Source: Nemertoderma westbladi (Eukaryota > Xenacoelomorpha > Nemertodermatida > Nemertodermatidae). From it: a stretch of DNA of 31,231 nucleotides. How positions within the stretch are numbered: the stretch's first letter is position 1; every line of letters starts with the position of its first letter. The DNA is taken from positions 1 through 31,231 of the forward strand of contig JAUCBJ010000447.1 of NCBI GenBank assembly GCA_032718475.1, in the 5' to 3' direction. A program made the position numbers and the translations under genes. This document shows, piece by piece, positions 1 through 10,910 of this stretch. The notes under the pieces were generated by a model. It was given only the letters and a program-made list of their open reading frames with translations, was not told the origin of the DNA and ran no database searches.

Positions 1-606
1 GCCTTCAATTGTATCCGTATCTTGCTTCGCAAGAAATCTCCAAATCAAGATTATATAGACCATTTATTAAGACGTCTTAATATTCTTCTTGGGGCCCCTC
101 AGGCACCTATCATGTTCCATTATCATCCATTCAGACCCTTCTTTAGGGAAATCCCTGGTGCACAAATTGGATTTGTGTATATGCTCATCAGCATTCGGTT
201 GCCTAATGTGAATTACACTGGTGAAACTCAGAACCTGAAGGTTAGACTGCAGAGTCATCAAAATAAAACAGGTTCGGAGTTTACAAAGAATCCTGTTTTA
301 CATCCATGGTCTCTGTATGCTTTCGTATACGGGTTTCCTGGTGACGCCAAGAGTAAGCTCAATACAGATAACCGTCAGAGATTTGAGACTAGATGGCATG
401 ACATGGCTGAGACAGGTCCTGCAGGTGGGGATATGACTAAAGGACGAGATCAGGTATATGCTATGGGTATTGAGATTGTGCGTCAATATAATGCCGATGT
501 CTATATTGATGCAGATGGAAATGCAAAGCATTTTGAACTCACCATGGTTCAATGCCAGGAGTTCATTCAAGATGATTCGCAGGCCGAGATCCCAATGTCC
601 CAATAG
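1..606 (+). CDS. GIY-YIG (Slx1-like) nuclease domain protein, 5' partial
   Basis: The frame is open from base 1 to the TAG at 604-606, so the protein begins outside the window; the first TTG at base 22 is not a credible start. Counting from base 22, the GIY-YIG layout is visible: GFVYML (residues 50-55), YTG (65-67), NLKVRLQSH (71-79, Arg75) and a late Glu in RFETRW (Glu122). The segment after the Arg (FT, then HPWSLYAFVYGFPGD) resembles the Slx1 style of GIY-YIG domain more than the Penelope-element style. GIY-YIG domains cut DNA using the Tyr, Arg and Glu seen here, so the active site looks intact. A region of about 45 residues precedes the domain and is not recognised. In animals such domains occur in host Slx1 and in mobile-element proteins; the repeat-rich surroundings favour the latter, which is inference. 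No intron or poly(A) signal was identified. Confidence 0.75.
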   Translation, partial: AFNCIRILLRKKSPNQDYIDHLLRRLNILLGAPQAPIMFHYHPFRPFFREIPGAQIGFVYMLISIRLPNVNYTGETQNLKVRLQSHQNKTGSEFTKNPVLHPWSLYAFVYGFPGDAKSKLNTDNRQRFETRWHDMAETGPAGGDMTKGRDQVYAMGIEIVRQYNADVYIDADGNAKHFELTMVQCQEFIQDDSQAEIPMSQ

Positions 607-744
607 ATTACTGTGTCTTGTTTCTTCTTCTTCTTTTACTACTATGTCAATGTGCAATGTAACTAAGCTTATGCAGCTATGCCAAACTTGCAACCTTCAA
701 AACTTACCCTACCCATCTTGTTCAGACTTAAAATTAAGAGTTCT

Positions 745-771
745 GCCTTATAAATGCAAACTTTATCAAGG
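745..771 (+). repeat. Left copy of a TTATAAATGCAAACTTT inverted repeat
   Basis: The 17-mer at 748-764 occurs as a perfect reverse complement at 1946-1962. Related direct copies lie at 1068-1098 and 1208-1234, where the AAAC is replaced by AGGC. The inverted pair encloses the first TTTTGAC minisatellite block. It could be the ends of a non-autonomous element, but no target duplication was identified. Confidence 0.5.
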
Positions 772-775
772 AAGG

Positions 776-1680
776 TTTTTTACTTTTGACTTTTGTCTTT
801 TGACTTTTATCTTTTGACTTTTGTCTTTTGACTTTTGTCTATTTACTTTCGTCTTTTGACTTTGACTTTTGTTGTTTGACCTTTGTCTTATGGCTTTTGT
901 CATTTGTAATTTGACGTTTGTCTTTGGACTTTTGTGATTTGACTTTTGTCTTTTGATTTTTGTCTTTTGACTTTTGTCTTTTGACATAAGTTATTTTACT
1001 TTTGTCTTTTTATTTTTGTCTTTTTTATGTTTTTCTTTTAAGAATTAAAAAAAATTAAAATTAAGAATTCTGCCTTATAAATGCAGGCTTTATCAAGGTT
1101 ATTATATTTTTATATACTTTTTCTTTTGTATTTTGTCTTTTTACTTTTATCTTTTTCTTTGACTTTTTCGTCTTTTTACTTTTGTCTTTTCACTTTTGTC
1201 TTTTAACTTCCTTATAAATGCAGGCTTTATCAAGTTTATTTATTTTTTATATTCTTTTGTATTTTGTCTTTTTACTTTTATCTTTTTCTTTGACTTTCGT
1301 CTTTTTACTTTTATCTTTTTCTTTGACTTTCGTCTTTTGACTTTGGTCTTTTCACTTTTGTCTTTTCACTTTTGTCTTTTAACTTTAGTCTTTTGACTTT
1401 TGTCTTTTGTTGTTTGACTTTTGTCTTATAACTTTGGTCATTTGTCTTTTGACTTTTGTTTTTTGACTTTTGTGATTTGACTTTTGTCTTTAGATTTTTG
1501 TCTTTTGACTTCAGTCATTTTACTTTTGTCTTTTGTCTTTTTACTTTTGTCTTTTTATTTTTGTCTTTTGACTTCAGTCGTTTTACTTTTGTCTTTTTAC
1601 TTTTGTCTTTTTATTTTTGTCTTTTGACTTGTTATTTTTCTTTTGTCTTTTTACTTTTTACTTTTGTCCTTTTTGTTTTT
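776..1680 (+). repeat. TTTTGAC/TTTTGTC minisatellite, block 1
   Basis: Alternating 7-mers TTTTGAC and TTTTGTC form an irregular array, densest at 776-1015, 1125-1200 and 1255-1680, with T-rich interruptions and two copies of the CTTATAAATGCAGGC motif. The reverse strand reads as GTCAAAAGACAAAA units, which have no stop in any frame; the Lys/Ser/Gln-rich reading frames there are a by-product of the repeat and not evidence of a gene. Confidence 0.9.
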
Positions 1681-2150
1681 GATTATTGTATTATATTATT
1701 ATATTATATTATTGTATTTTTACTTTTGTTTTTTTACTTTTTACTTTTTCTTATATATTTTTACATTTTTATTTTTTATTTTTGTTTTTTCTTATGCCTT
1801 GATAATTAAAATTGTATTTTTCAATTCTCCAATGGTGGGTCGCTTGAGGAGAGTTGTTGTTCTATGTTTATTGTTTATGCCTGCATAATTAAGGCAGGAA
1901 AGAATTAAAATCTCATAAGATCTCATAATATAATAGAATCCTTACAAAGTTTGCATTTATAACGCTTGTAATCGAGGCTGATTGTAACCCACCTAATAGA
2001 GTTTAGTTAGTAGGCAGTCTTTTTCAAGGTTATAATATTTTTTCAATTCCCTTTCAGGTAGGAATCTTCCCGCCTGGGGGAATTGTTTTATAATATTGTG
2101 CCTTGGCTTAGACTGCAACACTCTATTGCGACTGATAACTACCGTAATAA
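1681..2150. other. AT-rich spacer with the right inverted-repeat copy
   Basis: No gene is visible. The stretch is T-rich to about 1800, carries the reverse-complement copy of the TTATAAATGCAAACTTT repeat at 1946-1962, and then a CAAGGTTATAATATT segment near 2025 resembling the one near 1093. It ends at the 58-bp tandem repeat. Confidence 0.5.
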
Positions 2151-2370
2151 GGCTGGATAGCCCTCCGTAATATCCCGCCTATCGAGACTGGAAATCCCGC
2201 CCTATTAAGGCTGGATAACCCTCCGTAATATCCCGCCTATCAAGACTGGAAATCCCGCCCTATCAAGGCTGGATATCCCTCCGTAATATCCCGCCTATCG
2301 AGACTGGAAATCCCGCCCTATTAAGGCTGGATAACCCTCCGTAATATCCCGCCTATCAAGACTGGAAATC
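2151..2370 (+). repeat. 58-bp tandem repeat, 3.8 copies
   Basis: Units begin at 2151, 2209, 2267 and 2325 with GGCTGGATA; the last is cut at 46 bp. Units 1 and 3 carry CCTATCGAGACTGG where units 2 and 4 carry CCTATCAAGACTGG, and the unit ends alternate as well, so the array is built as a 116-bp dimer. Each 58-bp unit itself contains two related parts of 35 and 23 bp (GGCTGGATA... and GACTGGAAAT...), both ending in a CCCGCC-CTAT-type segment. Confidence 0.92.
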
Positions 2371-2665
2371 GGTGTTTCTGTCAATATATCTGCACTATCA
2401 TATCTCTTACCATGCTAACTCTCTCTCTCTAATCCAGGGTGGTCAGGAACCAAACTCGTCTTTTTAAGGCGGGTTGGCTGGAATTTGGTCAATTCCAGCC
2501 AAACCATGTTTCTCCTTGATGACACAGTGTCCTTGCCGTATTATCAATTTTGTGTTTTAAAGACATTCTATTATCTTTTTAACATAATTGTAAATATGGT
2601 TAACCGAATATTGACAAATATTTTTGTCAATACCCATGGCGTTCATATTTTTACCTAACTGACTT
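2371..2665. other. Spacer, no feature recognised
   Basis: A short CT run lies near 2421-2430. Nothing else was recognised between the 58-bp repeat and the second minisatellite block. Confidence 0.4.
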
Positions 2666-2932
2666 TTGGTTGATATCCTTTTTACTTTTGTCTTTTGACT
2701 TTTGTCTTTTGACTTTTTTCTTTTGACTTTTGTTATTTCACTTTTGCCTTTTGACTTTTGTCTTTTGACTTTAGTCTTTTGACTTTTGTCTTTTGTTGTT
2801 TGACTTTTGTCTTATGACTTTTGTCATTTGTCTTTTGACTTTTGTCTTTTGACTTTTGTCCATTGACATTTGTGATTTGACTTTTGTCTTTTGATTTTTG
2901 TCTTTTGACTTTTGTCTTTTGACTTTTGTTGA
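2666..2932 (+). repeat. TTTTGAC/TTTTGTC minisatellite, block 2
   Basis: The same 7-bp unit as at 776-1680, in the same orientation, about 1 kb downstream of that block. The minus-strand frame here is open only because the unit lacks stop codons on that strand. Confidence 0.9.
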
Positions 2933-3675
2933 ATATATTTACACCATAATTTGTTGGTATGGGTAATTTAATGGACACATGGCCTACTTGGAAAGGACAC
3001 TGAGGAGAATACAATAAGTAGGAAATGCACTATGCTTTGTGATACTTACTATTTTACTATCATATCTTCAATCTCTGATAGAACTTGGTAGTAGAAATGT
3101 AAATTAATATTGCAAGACATAAGAGTCCAAAGTCTCTGTAAAGCATGATGGCTACTTCTTCTTCATAATCATATATCATTATTATGATTATTATAATGAT
3201 ATATAGATATATGTTGTTTTGAAGTTATCGAAGATGGTAAGTTACTAAAGTAATGTAGTAATGGTAAGTTTGTTATATAATTATAGTTATAGTTATATAG
3301 TTATATAATAGTATAATAATATAGTTATAGTTATATAATTATATAATTATATATAATGATTAATTATGATTATTTCATTATTGTTAGAAGAGAAACTTTT
3401 CATTAACTTTTTGATTAATTCATCTCTATTATATCTTTTATTTAATTTTTATTTATAGACATTTCTTCATAATTAGTCAATTTATAGTTTCAAAAATATG
3501 GATTATTTAGATGATTCTGGAAATAGTTGTCATCTATCAACTCTTTGTTTACATATTGGTATTTTGGAGAATGCAATTTCTAGGCAAGTTGTTAATGGGG
3601 GTTGTTATAAAGTAATGTGGAAGAGTGGAAGGGTTTACTTTGGAAGATTAATGAGCCTACAAAATTCTCCCATTC
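2933..3675. other. AT-rich spacer with ATAGTTAT low-complexity tract
   Basis: No supported gene. About 3270-3370 is a simple ATAGTTAT/ATAATTAT tract. A 62-codon frame at 3498-3686 ends inside the 46-bp tandem repeat and has no recognisable homology. Confidence 0.5.
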
Positions 3676-3827
3676 TTATAAAGTAATGAGGGTGGTGGGC
3701 GGGGTTGGAGGACTATAAATATTATAAAGTAATGAGGGTGGTGGGCGGGGTTGGAGGACAACAAATATTATAATTTAATGAGGGTGGTGGGTGGGGTTGG
3801 AGGACAATAAATATTGTAAAGTAATGG
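3676..3827 (+). repeat. 46-bp tandem repeat, about 3.3 copies
   Basis: Units start at 3676, 3722, 3768 and 3814 (TTATAAAGTAATG, then GGGTGGTGGGCGGGGTTGGA). The G-rich part is related to single copies at about 7732 and 15030, where it opens the repeated module that follows the long elements. Confidence 0.9.
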
Positions 3828-3909
3828 AAAGGCATTCCAGATGTTTTATAATTATCATCTTACTCATTATCATTTACTTCATTACCATTCTATATTATAT
3901 ACCTATACT

Positions 3910-4253
3910 CTAAATCTCTAAAATCACTGTAAATCTAAGATTAGAAACATTTGCTTTACTTCTTGTTTACTTGCAAGGTTATATTAATATATAATGCCTT
4001 AGTATAATATCAAATGGGGTGAAACCCGGCTTAACTGGAAAATGTTTCATTATTATTACAATTGGCACATTGAAGTAAGTAGTATTAATAAAGGATAAGT
4101 TAATTATTAATCCATATCTTCAACTTTGTCTGTATGGTTGCATTAATAATAATGTTACTTTATCAATTGGGTCTAAAACCAACTTCTTTACCAAATAATT
4201 ATGATAACTTTTAAGAGGACGGGGTTCGTGATTACTTGTTATTATCATAAATT
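3910..4253 (+). repeat. Dispersed module M1, copy 1
   Basis: This stretch (CTCTAAATCTCTAAAATCAC through GAGGACGGGGTTCGTGATTA) recurs at 8085-8460 with few differences and, more diverged, at 15405-15760. Each copy ends at a copy of the AGTGCCCC head motif. No coding potential was seen. Confidence 0.85.
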
Positions 4254-4500
4254 GCCCCCACTCGGCTTTAGAGAGTGCACCCTCGGTTGCTTACCGGATG
4301 TATGGACCACACACTGACAGGGAGGGTAATGTACGTAGGAGTACTCAAACCAACCCGGCCGTGCTAACACAGCCAATCCAACACACCTACCTGAACTGGT
4401 TTCAGGATTTTTGAGGAGAGAGTAGAAGGTTATCTCGAGAAATAAGCATAAACAAACCACCAATGAAATATTCATCGACCCCCCCCCCCCCCCCCCCTCC
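4254..4500 (+). repeat. Solo head of the composite repeat family, ends in poly-C
   Basis: The head begins with TGCCCCCACTCGGCT, contains CACTC/GAGTG arms able to form a 5-bp stem, and continues into an ACCACCAATGAAAT segment and a poly-C run at about 4479-4500. The other heads are at 4742, 8461, 8951, 10911, 12977 and 15761. This copy has no monomers behind it; the next full element starts 488 bp later. Confidence 0.8.
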
Positions 4501-4741
4501 CCACCCAAATTAAATTCCAAGTATTTAAGTGAAACTTGCTGACTCGTGAACCTTAACCGTTCTAGCTTTCATGTATATAATGTTACTTTATAAATTGGGG
4601 CCAAACCCACATACCCACACAAATATAAGCACCAATTCGCACCATAAATTGTACTCACCTACCTTATAATAAATTTTATTTTCTTTTATTTTATTTGATA
4701 GAGGGTTATGATATTTTTTTTGTTTTGGGGTTGGGAATTAA

Positions 4742-7731
4742 GTGCCCCCACTCGGCTATAGAGAGTACCTCTTGGTGGTTTCACTGGATGTATGGGCCGT
4801 TCCGTTTACGTGATGTCCGTAGGACTACAAACATCACTCCGGCCCAAAGCCCGACGACGGCCATCTCGCTGAACTGGCTTCGGAATATTTGGCAGGGTCC
4901 CAAAAAACGGCTGAGAAGGTTATCTCGAGAACTAGGCCAAAACCACCAATAAAATGTTCCTAGACCCCCCCCCCCAAATTTAATTCTAAGACTTTTAGTG
5001 AAACTCGGCGACTCGTGAATCTCGACGGTTCTCCGGCTAGGGCCAATTTGAGGCGAAAAAACGCGTCCCCTAGCAACCGCCGTTGCTATGCACGAATCTC
5101 AGGAACCGCTAACGCTACGGACTCGGGACCGGCGCCATTTTGTAGGCAGCCTATGGTTTGTATGAGTACATCTTTTTTTGAGCGTGCCCAATCAAGATCT
5201 AGGCGGCGATCAGCAAAGATCGTGTTTGATCAATAATCGGACACTCAAGAATTGCTCCTATCGAAAAACTTTCAAACTCAAAAAGATTCAGCGACCCCAC
5301 ATTAGTTATGATTCCCGTTAAAAAAATTTAAAAAAAGTGAAGTCTTCCCGATCAAAACGCAAGATCCGGATCGCGCAAAGATCGGACATCGTAAAATCGT
5401 AACTAAGCATTTTGGATATAAACAATTACTGTAGGAAACGTTCAGAACACCGCCCTGAGTCGATTAAAAAAAAAATTGGCTCGATCGGACAACCGGATCT
5501 CGAGATATGCTTCCTGATCGTAAAAGATCGTGTTTTTCGGTTTTTTTGGCTACATTTTGTCATTTTCAATCAGAATCCAGTTTTTTTTTTTTAATCGACT
5601 GCTATGGCATAGGAGCAACTTTTGTATATTAGGAAATTTTGAAAAATAAATTTGATCATGCCGTGATCAGAAAAGATCGTGTTTTCGGTTTTATTTCGAA
5701 GACCAAGTCCTGGGAGTTCACCGTATGGAAAAACTTAACATCACAAAAAGATTCCTCACCCTCGAATTATGGGGGGTAGCCAAAATTTGGGCATAAAAAA
5801 GTTCAAGACTAGTGGGTCAAAACTCAAGATCATGATCTGCAAAGATCGGACTTTAATAAAATCGTAACTAAGCACTTTCGGATTAAACAATTACTGTAAG
5901 AAACCTTCGGGGCACCGCCCTGAGTCGATTAAAAAAAAAATTGGCTCGATCGGACAACTGGTTCTCGAGATCTGATACCTGATCATAAAAGATCGTGTTT
6001 TTTTAGTTTTTTAGATTTTTCTCGAAAACTTTGTTTGAGACCCCCGATTTTTTTTTTGCGAATCGACTTCTACGGTGATGGGGCACCTTTTGTGCATTTC
6101 GAAATTTTCAAAAAGCGATTTGATCAGGCCGTGATCAGAAAAGATCGTGTTTTCGGTTTTATTTCAAAGAGCAAGTCCTGTGAGTTCACCGTATGGAAAA
6201 ACTTAACATCGCAAAAAGATTCCTCACCCTCGAAATAGGGGGGGTAGCCAAAATTTGGGCATAAAAAAGTTCAAGTCTAGTGGGTCAAAACTCAAGATCA
6301 TGATCGCGAACAGATCAGTACTTTTAAAATCTAATCTAATCTTTTTTCTAATGAACATTCATTGTAAGAAATGTTTACTGGTCCATTCTGAGTTGATCAA
6401 AAAAAAAATTGGCTCGATCGGACATCCGGATCTCGAGATATGCTACCTGATCGTAAAAGATCGTGTTTTTCGGTTTTTTCCAATTTTCTCGAAAACTTTG
6501 TTTGAGACCCCCGATTTTTTTTTTACTAATCGACTTCTATTAGGAAGGGGCAACTTTTGAGTATTTCGAAATTTCCTAAAAGTGATTTGATCAGGCAGCG
6601 ATCAGGAAAGATCGTGTTTTCGGTTTTATTTCAAAGAGCAAGTCCTGTGAGTTCACCGAATGGAAAAACTTAACATCACAAAAAGATTCCTGACCCTCGA
6701 ATTAGGGGGGGTAGCCAAAATTTGGGCATAAAAAAGTTCAATTCTAGAGGGTCAAAAGATCATGATCGGAAAAGATCAGTTTTTAAGAAATCTGATGTAT
6801 GCATTTTCAGACAAAAATTTATAAATAAGAAACATTCACTGGACCGTTCTGAGTAAGTTAAAACAAAATTCAACTCAATAGGCCTACCGGTACCGGAGAT
6901 ATGGTCGTCCAAAGTCAGCTTCCGGTAATTCGATAATATTTCGAGAACCGTTGATCGAATTTTTTTTTTGAAAAAATGTGATTGTACAGTTAGGGGACCC
7001 GCATCCAACGATATATAACAACCCATATTTCGGATGACAGGTACCGGTAAAATCAGACTTTACCAAAAAAAATTCACATTTTTTCTACTCATGTCTGACT
7101 ATCTCTAAAACTATAATAGGTATGAAAATACTTTCACTGTAAGAAATGTTTGCCTATCCAATGCGCTTCTAACGATGTATTCAGATTTTTACCACGGTCA
7201 ATAGTTTTCGAGATATAAACAACTTAAGCCCTGATCACCATGATCGCAAAAGATCAGTTTTTTAGAATTTTGATGTAAGCCTTTTCAGACAAAATTTTCA
7301 AACTAAGAAACATTCACTGGACCGTTCTCAGTAAGTTAAAACAAAATTCAACTCAATAGGCCTACCGGTACCAGAGATATGGTTGTCCAAAGTCTGATTC
7401 TCGTAATTTCATGATAACACGAGAACCAATTAATAAATTTTTTTTTTTGAAAACATGTGAATGTACAGTTTGGTGGCCCGCATCCAACGATATATCACAA
7501 TCCATATTTCGGATGACAGGTACCGGTAAATTCAGACTTTACCAGAAAAAATTCAAATTTTTTGCTATTCATGCCTGACTATCTTGAAAACTATAATAGG
7601 TATGAAAATACTTTCACCGCAAGAAATGTTCGCCTATCCAATGTGCTTCTAACGCTGTGCTCAGATTTTGCATAGTATCAAAACCGATTACTTAACCCCC
7701 CCCGCGGAGGGAACGGAGTGACCGGAGCGCC
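4742..7731 (+). repeat. Composite repeat element B1 (head, five about-465-bp monomers, tail)
   Basis: The head (GTGCCCCCACTCGGCTATAG) leads through ACCACCAATAAAATG and a poly-C run near 4965 into a body where a core resembling CTCGATCGGACAACCGG and GAGATATG recurs at about 5476, 5941, 6409, 6869 and 7347, a spacing of 460-478 bp. GATC is extremely frequent, and GATCATGATC occurs at 5828, 6296 and 6758. The element ends in a GC-rich tail (GCGGAGGGAACGG, 7704-7731) shared with the other three long copies. Short open frames inside do not look like genes: they are repeat-derived and inconsistent between monomers. The class of mobile or satellite DNA is unknown. Confidence 0.8.
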
Positions 7732-8060
7732 AAGGGTGGTGGGCGGGGTAGGTGGCAAACACTATTTATAGGGTGGAGGGAGGGGCTAGTATATTACTTT
7801 TGGGTATTTGATTTCTTTTCAATATAGTTTAGGTACCTCAGTCTTATTTATAATATATTATACATTATACCAAATTATATGAAGTTCTAATAAACTAGAT
7901 TCTCCACCTGTAGATAAATATACAATGTTGGGCTCATAATATATTTGAAAAATGGATTTTAGTATTTATATTGTATAACAGATTGCTAATTGATATTATT
8001 ATGGTACTATACTAAAGACGCTTTGATTATCTGATCAAAAGGCAAGTACTGGCATATTTT
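7732..8060 (+). repeat. Dispersed module M2, copy 1
   Basis: It starts with GGGTGGTGGGCGGGGTAGGT and runs through ACTATTTATAGGGTGGAGGG to GACGCTTTGATT. It recurs, moderately diverged, at 15003-15400, directly after the tail of B2 as it is here after the tail of B1. No gene is seen. Confidence 0.85.
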
Positions 8061-8084
8061 TTAATTCTCTAATCATTCACTAAA

Positions 8085-8460
8085 CTCTAAATCTCTAAAA
8101 TCACTCTAAATCTAAGATAAGAAACATTTGCTTTACTTCTTGTTTGCCTGCGAGGTTATATTAATATATAATGCCGTAGTATAATATCAAATGGGGTGAA
8201 ACCCGTATTAACTGGAAAATGTTTCATTATTATTACAATTGGCACATTGAAGTAAGTATTATTAATAAAGGATAAGTTAATAAAGGATAAGTTAATAAAG
8301 GATAAATTAATTATTAATCCATATCTTCAACTTTGTCTATATGGTTGCATTAATAATAATGTTACTTTATCAATTGGGTCTAAAACAATCTTCTTTACTC
8401 CAAAATTATGATAACTTATAAGAGGACGGGGTTCGTGATTACTTGTTATTATTATAAAGT
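8085..8460 (+). repeat. Dispersed module M1, copy 2
   Basis: Close copy of 3910-4253, with an extra short tandem of AAAGGATAAGTTAAT units near 8265-8305. Confidence 0.85.
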
Positions 8461-8950
8461 GCCCCCCACTCGGCTTTAGAGAGTGCACCCTCGGTTGCTT
8501 ACCGGACATATGGGCCACACATCGACAGGGTATTGTCCGTAGTACTACTTAACCAACCCGGCCATGCGAACGCAGTCATTGCAATGCACCTACATGAACT
8601 GGTTTCAGAATTGTTAAGATTTTTGAGAGAGTAGAGCACAACATGCACTTTAAAGTAAAGAGTAATAAAAAATAATTAAATCTACCCATTAGAATATATA
8701 TATATAACAATTACACATAACATATCACTAAATATGAATCCTTCTATCATTGTCGTAACTTCTTGTACTTTGTTTACGCAGTTGCATTACTAATATGTTA
8801 CTATATCGATCGGGGCCAAACCCGCATGACGCGACACAAGCCGAACCCAAATCGTGCCATAAATTCTACTCGCCAGCTCCCACCCACCACTATTATTTGA
8901 TTGATAGAGGGGGGTTATGATATTTTGTTTGTTTCGGGGTTGGGAATAAA
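8461..8950 (+). repeat. Solo head copy 3 and spacer
   Basis: The head begins GCCCCCCACTCGGCTTTAGA and continues through TCGGTTGCTTACCGG, as at 4254, but has no body. The spacer to the next head is 490 bp, nearly the same as the 488 bp between 4254 and 4742, and both spacers share GGGGCCAAACCC and GGGGTTGGGAAT segments. Confidence 0.75.
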
Positions 8951-10354
8951 GTGCCCCCACTCGGCTATAGAGAGTGTCTCTCGGTACGCTTACTGGATGT
9001 GTGGGCCCAAAACCGAAGGTACCTGTACGTAGTACCACAATATCCTTAGCGGCCACGACAACGAAAGCGTAAGCGAAGGGGCCAACATTTAATTTTCGTA
9101 GATCTTTCGGGATTGGCAAATTTTTGGGGGTGGGAGCTATCTCGGAAAGTAAGCGAGAACCACCAACAAGATGTTCCTAGACCCCCCCCTACTATCGGCC
9201 AAGGACCCCACTACTTTTTTTTTGGACCGATCCGGGCGACGGGTAACCCGCTGGGTCAGTTTTGACCCATTTTTCCAGTTTTTTTCTTTAAAATCGTTGC
9301 TAGCCAAAACCGCGATAGCTACGACTTCGGGACCAACTCCATTGGAAAGAGCGAGGTCCAAACCCCCGGAAAGACTTTTTCTGCGGTGTTTCGTCGGTAA
9401 CTTTGGCCGTAGTCGCGATCATGATCTTGAAACTGATCTTTTTCATAAAATCTTTTCCGAGGACTTTGGGACTAATTTTTCTCGATAGAGATCTTTACTG
9501 GAATGTTTCCGAGCGATTAAAAGAAATCCCAACCCGCCAGGCCTACCGGTTCCGGAGATATGATCTTTCAAAGTCTGACCGTCTGATCGCGGGTTATTTT
9601 TTCTTTAAACGAGTTTTTAGCCAAAACGGCGATAGCTACTATCGTGGGACCAACGCCATTGGCGAGAGCAGCATCGAAAACCCCAGCAAGACTTTTTTTG
9701 GGGTGTCTCGATTGTAACTTTGGACTTTATGATCTTTACGATCTTTAAAATGATCTTTTGAATAAAATTTTTTCAAAGTGTTTTTCGATATAATTTTCTT
9801 AATAGAAAACCTTTACTAGAGTGTTTGCAGTCGATTAAAAGAAATTTCAACTCGATAGGCCTAACGGTACCGGAGATATGATCTTCCAAATTCTGACGTA
9901 TGATCTTCGACGATCCATCGAGAACGGCTTATCGACAATTTTTTTTTAAATGATATGAATGTTTAGATTGGTCGTCCGCATCCAACCATGTATCGCTATC
10001 CACGCTGCGGATTACAGCTACCGGTAAAATCAGGCTTTACTAAAAAATTTACCTGATCTTTGGAGATCGCGCTTGATTTCGTCGCGAACCGTAACAGATA
10101 TTAAAAAACGTTTGGGAGCAACAATGAGCGCCTCTTCAATACGCTTCTAACGGTGTATCCAGATTTTTTATAGTGTCGATATTTTTTGAGATACAGCCTT
10201 TCGAATGTAGGCATGTGTAAACACATATTGGTAGTGGTGTTACCTACAAAAAAGAATTGACTTTAAATTGGCTTAAACCCTTCTTTAGACTCGGATTGAG
10301 GTTAGGTCTAAAACAAAGTCCCCTGGCGGAGGGAGCGAAGCGACCGACGCCGCC
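8951..10354 (+). repeat. Composite repeat element A1 (head, two 318-bp monomers, tail)
   Basis: Head at 8951, ACCACCAACAAGATG and a poly-C run near 9181, then monomers with cores at about 9527 and 9845 (GGCCTACCGG...GGAGATATGATC), and a GC-rich tail at 10325-10354 whose ends GGCGG and CCGCC can pair. The copy at 10911-12309 is nearly identical. Frames of about 105 codons at 9171-9488 and 11136-11453 are conserved only as far as the duplication is recent; no domain was recognised. Confidence 0.85.
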
Positions 10355-10910
10355 AACACTAAAGCCCCCTGCACCCTCCTCCCCCCTTGGGGGGGGAGGA
10401 GGTGGGGGGGCTTATATATGGTTTGGTAGGTTGGTTAACGAGTTTAATGCAGAGTGAGCAGAGTGAATGACGCCTCCAACACTAGCACTGAAGAACAACA
10501 CCATCCCCTCTACAAATCGAAGCTTACGACAATTGTTTCCCAATAGAGTCAGTTAATAATATTCCATCAATTGTAAAATACATCTTTGATAATAAATAAA
10601 TTCTTGCAGGGGTGCTAATTGTAAACCCATGCGATTATTACCTAACCATGCGATGGACTCCACCTCACCATGCGATGGACTCCACCTCACCATGCAATGG
10701 ATTGCGAGTGTCCTGGCTTAGGAAAATTTGGTAGGACCTGGTACACCTACCTCAAACGTGTGGCATAATCCCCGGTCCAGGTGTCGTACAAGTACCTCCT
10801 ACATCCGTTACGTACACGCGCTCGACTCGGCTGCCCGTTACTTACACGAGCTCGACTCGGCTGCGGGGGGCAGCGGTGTGACTACCCTCCTTCCTACGTC
10901 TGTGATTAAA
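10355..10910 (+). repeat. Inter-element segment with 22-bp tandem repeat and G/C runs
   Basis: Part of the 1965-bp tandem duplication; much of it recurs at 12310-12976. It holds CCCCCC/GGGGGG runs near 10379-10417 and three 22-bp units starting ACCATGCGATGGACT at 10645, 10667 and 10689. No gene is seen. Confidence 0.8.

Noticed and set aside
766-987. Lys/Ser/Gln-rich frame on the minus strand
   Set aside because: The GTCAAAAGACAAAA repeat has no stop in any minus-strand frame, so the open frame carries no information. The same holds for 2733-3014.
2151-2370. CRISPR array
   Set aside because: Units are contiguous without unique spacers, and the context is eukaryotic.
6760-7026. Recurring minus-strand peptide with HISGTGRPIEL (also near 11582-11854 and 14570-14776)
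   Set aside because: The peptide follows from the conserved DNA core; the frames are short, differ in their ends and lack a consistent start or a recognised domain. Synonymous-site analysis of all monomers would be needed to revive a coding claim.
9171-9488. 105-codon frame conserved at 11136-11453
   Set aside because: The two copies belong to a recent 1965-bp duplication, so sharing an open frame is expected without selection. No domain is recognised.
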